The notes under the pieces are model-generated. The model had not been told where the DNA came from. It was given only the letters and a program-made list of their open reading frames with translations, and did no database searches. Of a DNA stretch of 8,017 nucleotides, positions 6,099-8,017 are shown piece by piece. How positions within the stretch are numbered: the first letter of the stretch is position 1; each line of letters opens with the position of its first letter. This DNA comes from Acidimicrobiia bacterium (GTDB lineage: Bacteria; Actinomycetota; Acidimicrobiia; Acidimicrobiales; AC-14): positions 1 through 8,017 of the forward strand of contig JAFAUA010000065.1 in the NCBI GenBank assembly GCA_019243595.1, in the 5' to 3' direction. Both the position numbers and the translations under genes were made by a program.

Positions 6099-6320
6099 AT
6101 GCCCCTGGAAGAGGTGGTCACCGAGCACTTCCTGGCCCGATACCGGGCTCTATTGGATGCTGAGGACTGTGCTTTCGACGAGCTCGAGCACGCCTACGAG
6201 GACGGCGACCGAGACCACTTCTCCATCGATCTCGACGCCTGGCAGGCTGCCGTCGCGCGGCGCCTGACGTACCTCGAGCAGGCAGGCGTCCAGCTGAACG
6301 GGAGTCCGGCCGCGCTCTAG
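6099..6320 (+). CDS. Small acidic protein of unknown function
   Basis: This encodes 73 residues, with 16 Asp/Glu against 5 Arg and no Lys, so it is strongly acidic. It has no signal peptide or membrane segment and is predicted to be a cytosolic, mostly helical protein. The sequence around residues 20-46 (DAEDCAFDELEHAYEDGD and on to DLD) is the most acidic part, and Cys24 is the only cysteine. The start is set by a strong GGAGG at 6087-6091, seven bases from ATG 6099; a TTG six bases earlier is in frame but badly placed. The good ribosome site and coding-like composition argue that it is real. I do not recognise the family. It is divergent from the cupredoxin gene and lies 33 bp before the secreted barrel protein, with a hairpin between them, so shared expression with either is uncertain. 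Confidence 0.72.
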   Translation: MPLEEVVTEHFLARYRALLDAEDCAFDELEHAYEDGDRDHFSIDLDAWQAAVARRLTYLEQAGVQLNGSPAAL

Positions 6321-6330
6321 GACGCCGGTT

Positions 6331-6349
6331 GGCCCTGAGAAAATGGGCC
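6331..6349. repeat. Short inverted repeat (hairpin) before the GTG at 6354
   Basis: GGCCC (6331-6335) and GGGCC (6345-6349) are perfect complements around a nine-base loop, TGAGAAAAT. The right arm ends four bases before the GTG start. There is no T-run after it, so it is not a standard terminator. It might affect translation start, serve as a protein site, or be chance in GC-rich DNA. The loop also contains GAAAAT, a possible -10 box. Confidence 0.35.
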
Positions 6350-6353
6350 TGCA

Positions 6354-7499
6354 GTGCACCGCCTCCTCGCAGTCGCCGTCGCCGTCATCCTCCTGGCCGG
6401 GCTGAGCTCGGCCGCGGCCGTCGGTGGGCGGCCGTCCGACTCGCGGGCGCTTCCCGCGCCACCCCGGATCGAGCCCGCCAACCAGGCGCCCGTCGACGTC
6501 TCCGGCGTGCCCGCGGTCGCACCCGAGCCCGCGACCACCGTCGTCCCGCCACCGCCGCCGCGTCCGAGCGGGCCCGTGCCTCTCGCCGGCTGCCCGCCGC
6601 CGCCGCCACCATCCGGCCCACCCTCGCCGCCGCCGTGGCACCCGGCGGTCCTCGTGCCCGAGGACGCCCTCCCGGCACCGGCATCGCCGCCGGCCGGCCG
6701 CACGGTCGGCCTCGATGCCCTGGCCGGCAAGGGCATGTGGCTCTGGCAGTTCAACCGCACCGAGAAGGGCGACGCCGACGCCATCGTCACCAAGGCCGAC
6801 GCCGCCGGGCTGAACCAGCTGTGGGTGCGCGTGGGCGATTCCCAGGACGGCTTCTACGCCGCCGACGTCCTCAACAACCTGGTGCCCAAGGCGCACGCCC
6901 ATGGGATCTCGGTGATCGGGTGGGGGTTCCCGTACCTGTACGACCCCCAGTTCGACGCCCGCTGGACCGGTGACGCTCTCGCGTGGAGAGGCCCACACGG
7001 CGAACGTCTCGACGCCTTCAGCGCCGACCTGGAGACGGCGTCGGAGGGCGTGATGGTGACCGAGCGCCGCCTGCAGGTGTACCTGGGTCAGATCGACGCC
7101 GCGTCGCCCGACCGGGCGGTGGTCGCCACCGTGTTCCGTCCCACCGACCGGCTCTGGGCCTCGTACCCCTACCGGGCGATCGCCCCCTACGTCGACGGGT
7201 TCGCGCCGATGGTCTATTGGGGCTGCACCGAGCCGGGCGCCGCCGCCGCGGAGGCGATCTCCCGGCTGGCCGCTCTGCGACCCGTGCACGTCATCGGGCA
7301 GGCCTACAACATGGGCGACGAGGGCGGACGGCGAGTGTCGCCCAGCGGCGACGAGACGTGGCGTTTCCTCGACGTCTCCCACGCCGGCGGAGCGCTCGGG
7401 GCCTCCTTCTGGGACTGGCAGGAGATAGACCAGGAGCAGTGGGCGGCGATGGCCGAGTACCGGTGGCCCGTCTATGAACCCTCAGTCGGGAGGCGCTGA
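6354..7499 (+). CDS. Secreted proline-rich protein with glycosidase-like barrel domain
   Basis: This 381-residue protein has three visible parts: a signal peptide (residues 1-22, ending SSAAA), a proline-rich low-complexity stretch (about 32-114, with runs of five and six prolines), and a folded domain (about 120-375). The folded domain alternates hydrophobic strands with loops in a way that suggests a TIM-barrel glycoside-hydrolase-like fold: GMWLWQF, LNQLWVRVGD, GISVIGWGFPYLYD, DAFSADLE (220-227), RAVVATVF, YVDGFAPMVYWG, PVHVIGQAYN and GASFWDWQ. D225/E227 at a strand end are candidate catalytic or binding acids, but this is inference. The proline region would span the cell wall. It is likely extracellular and may act on wall or surface glycan. 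The start is GTG with no clear ribosome site. Its stop overlaps the next ATG (TGATG). The exact family is not recognised; a related fold without enzyme activity is possible. Confidence 0.8.
   Translation: MHRLLAVAVAVILLAGLSSAAAVGGRPSDSRALPAPPRIEPANQAPVDVSGVPAVAPEPATTVVPPPPPRPSGPVPLAGCPPPPPPSGPPSPPPWHPAVLVPEDALPAPASPPAGRTVGLDALAGKGMWLWQFNRTEKGDADAIVTKADAAGLNQLWVRVGDSQDGFYAADVLNNLVPKAHAHGISVIGWGFPYLYDPQFDARWTGDALAWRGPHGERLDAFSADLETASEGVMVTERRLQVYLGQIDAASPDRAVVATVFRPTDRLWASYPYRAIAPYVDGFAPMVYWGCTEPGAAAAEAISRLAALRPVHVIGQAYNMGDEGGRRVSPSGDETWRFLDVSHAGGALGASFWDWQEIDQEQWAAMAEYRWPVYEPSVGRR
7488..7493 (+). promoter_or_regulatory. Ribosome binding site inside the end of the barrel gene
   Basis: GGGAGG lies in the last codons of the upstream gene, five bases before the ATG at 7499. 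It supports the overlapping TGATG start and translational coupling of the two genes. Confidence 0.7.
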
Positions 7500-7912
7500 T
7501 GTCGGACGTGTCGTTCACCCAGGGTCCGCCCGAGACTGTGCTCGAACCCGAACCCGAAGACCTACGCGCAGCACTGCGGGATGCCGATGGCCGTGATGCG
7601 GTCGCCGCGGTCGCGGCTCGGTGGCCGCGCTCACTCGAGGCGTGGTCGCAGCTCGGCGACCTGGGGCGCGACGACGTGGAGGCCTACGCCTACTACCGCG
7701 TCGGTTACCACCGGGGCCTCGATCGGCTCCGGCAGTCGGGATGGCGGGGATCGGGTTACGTCCGCTGGCGCCACGAGTCCAACCGCGGCTTCCTGCGCTC
7801 CCTCGAAGGCCTGCGCCGCACCGCCGAGGCCATCGGCGAGGCCGACGAAGCCGACCGCTGCACCCAGTTCCTCCGCCAGCTCGACCCCGACTGGCCCCCG
7901 CCGGACGCCTAG
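7499..7912 (+). CDS. DUF3151 family protein
   Basis: This is a 137-residue protein of the actinobacterial DUF3151 family, whose function is unknown. The core matches the family pattern: RWPRSLEAWSQLGDLG (41-56), then EAYAYYRVGYHRGLDRLR (61-78), GWRGSGYVRWRHESNRGFLR (81-100) and AIGEADEADRC (111-121). The helical, TPR-like spacing of Ala, Tyr and Leu suggests a small all-helical cytosolic protein; no signal peptide or membrane segment is seen. Length is normal for the family. The ATG overlaps the stop of the secreted barrel-protein gene and has GGGAGG five bases upstream, so the two are translated together, although one is exported and this one is not. Its stop shares CTAG with the convergent VOC gene. 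The family call is confident; the role is open. Confidence 0.88.
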   Translation: MSDVSFTQGPPETVLEPEPEDLRAALRDADGRDAVAAVAARWPRSLEAWSQLGDLGRDDVEAYAYYRVGYHRGLDRLRQSGWRGSGYVRWRHESNRGFLRSLEGLRRTAEAIGEADEADRCTQFLRQLDPDWPPPDA

Positions 7913-8017
7913 GGGCGGCGGCGGAGGGGGTGGTCCTCGGGGACCTCGACGATGACGATCGTCAGGCCGTCGGGGTCACGGATCCACATCTCGCGGAGGC
8001 CCCACGGCTTGCGCTCC
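7909..8017 (-). CDS. VOC (glyoxalase/bleomycin-resistance fold) protein, C-terminal end (5' partial)
   Basis: Only the last 35 codons are in the window; the gene begins beyond the right edge. The peptide contains WGLREMWIRDPDGLTIVIVE and ends EDHPLRRRP. The block of Arg-hydrophobic-x-Asp-Pro-Asp-Gly followed by an alternating hydrophobic strand ending in Glu is the characteristic last strand of vicinal-oxygen-chelate proteins, where that Glu usually binds the metal. VOC members include glyoxalase I, ring-cleavage dioxygenases and resistance proteins; this fragment cannot tell them apart. The stop codon overlaps that of the DUF3151 gene within one CTAG. Confidence 0.85.
   Translation of the reverse strand, partial: ERKPWGLREMWIRDPDGLTIVIVEVPEDHPLRRRP

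Noticed and set aside
6002..6121. Longer cupredoxin start at 6121
   Set aside because: It would bury the signal peptide behind 40 unrelated residues and overlap the start of the small acidic gene. The ATG at 6001 has GGAGG.
6320..6353. Rho-independent terminator after the small acidic gene
   Set aside because: The hairpin has only a five-base stem, a nine-base loop and no following T-run.
6580..6640. CCG-rich tract as a nucleotide repeat or CRISPR-like array
   Set aside because: It is in-frame coding for the proline-rich linker of the secreted protein, with irregular units and no spacers.

Overview
The window comes from a very GC-rich bacterial chromosome, most likely an actinomycete-type (Actinomycetota) organism. 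The support is an MmyB-type regulator domain, a DUF3151 protein, an LAxTG (class E sortase-type) wall-anchoring signal, frequent GTG starts and tight gene packing. An uncultured or acidimicrobial lineage is plausible, but this is inference. No RNA gene, mobile element, CRISPR array or long intergenic region is visible. Nearly every base lies in a gene, and the largest gap is about 100 bp.

Left part (1-1727): the C-terminal part of an XRE/MmyB-type regulator enters from the left edge. It converges with a minus-strand pair: a DoxX-family membrane protein followed, through a TGATG stop/start overlap, by a six-span membrane protein with an acidic tail.

Centre (1728-4482): a short divergent spacer carries a perfect 6-4-6 palindrome, a likely repressor operator. 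It drives a complete cytochrome P450 and, 18 bp after it, a Tat-exported LivK-type substrate-binding lipoprotein. The pair suggests capture and oxidation of a hydrophobic or organic substrate, but no permease, ATPase or redox partner is in view.

Right centre (4483-6001): a predicted lipoprotein polysaccharide deacetylase with a variant first catalytic motif overlaps, tail to tail by 24 bp, a secreted cupredoxin. The cupredoxin ends in a sortase-type LANTG signal and has an unusually long copper-loop insertion.

Right part (6002-8017): a small acidic orphan protein comes first. It is followed by a secreted proline-rich protein with a glycosidase-like barrel domain, coupled by TGATG to a DUF3151 protein. 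The tail of a glyoxalase-fold (VOC) protein enters from the right edge.

All three convergent junctions overlap in coding sequence, and two of them share the same CTAG for both stop codons. Two genes (3055 and 4514) look leaderless, with a TANNNT box exactly six bases before a GTG start. I see no single dramatic new system. The best leads are the wall-anchored cupredoxin, the variant deacetylase, the P450 operator and the uncharacterised secreted barrel protein.
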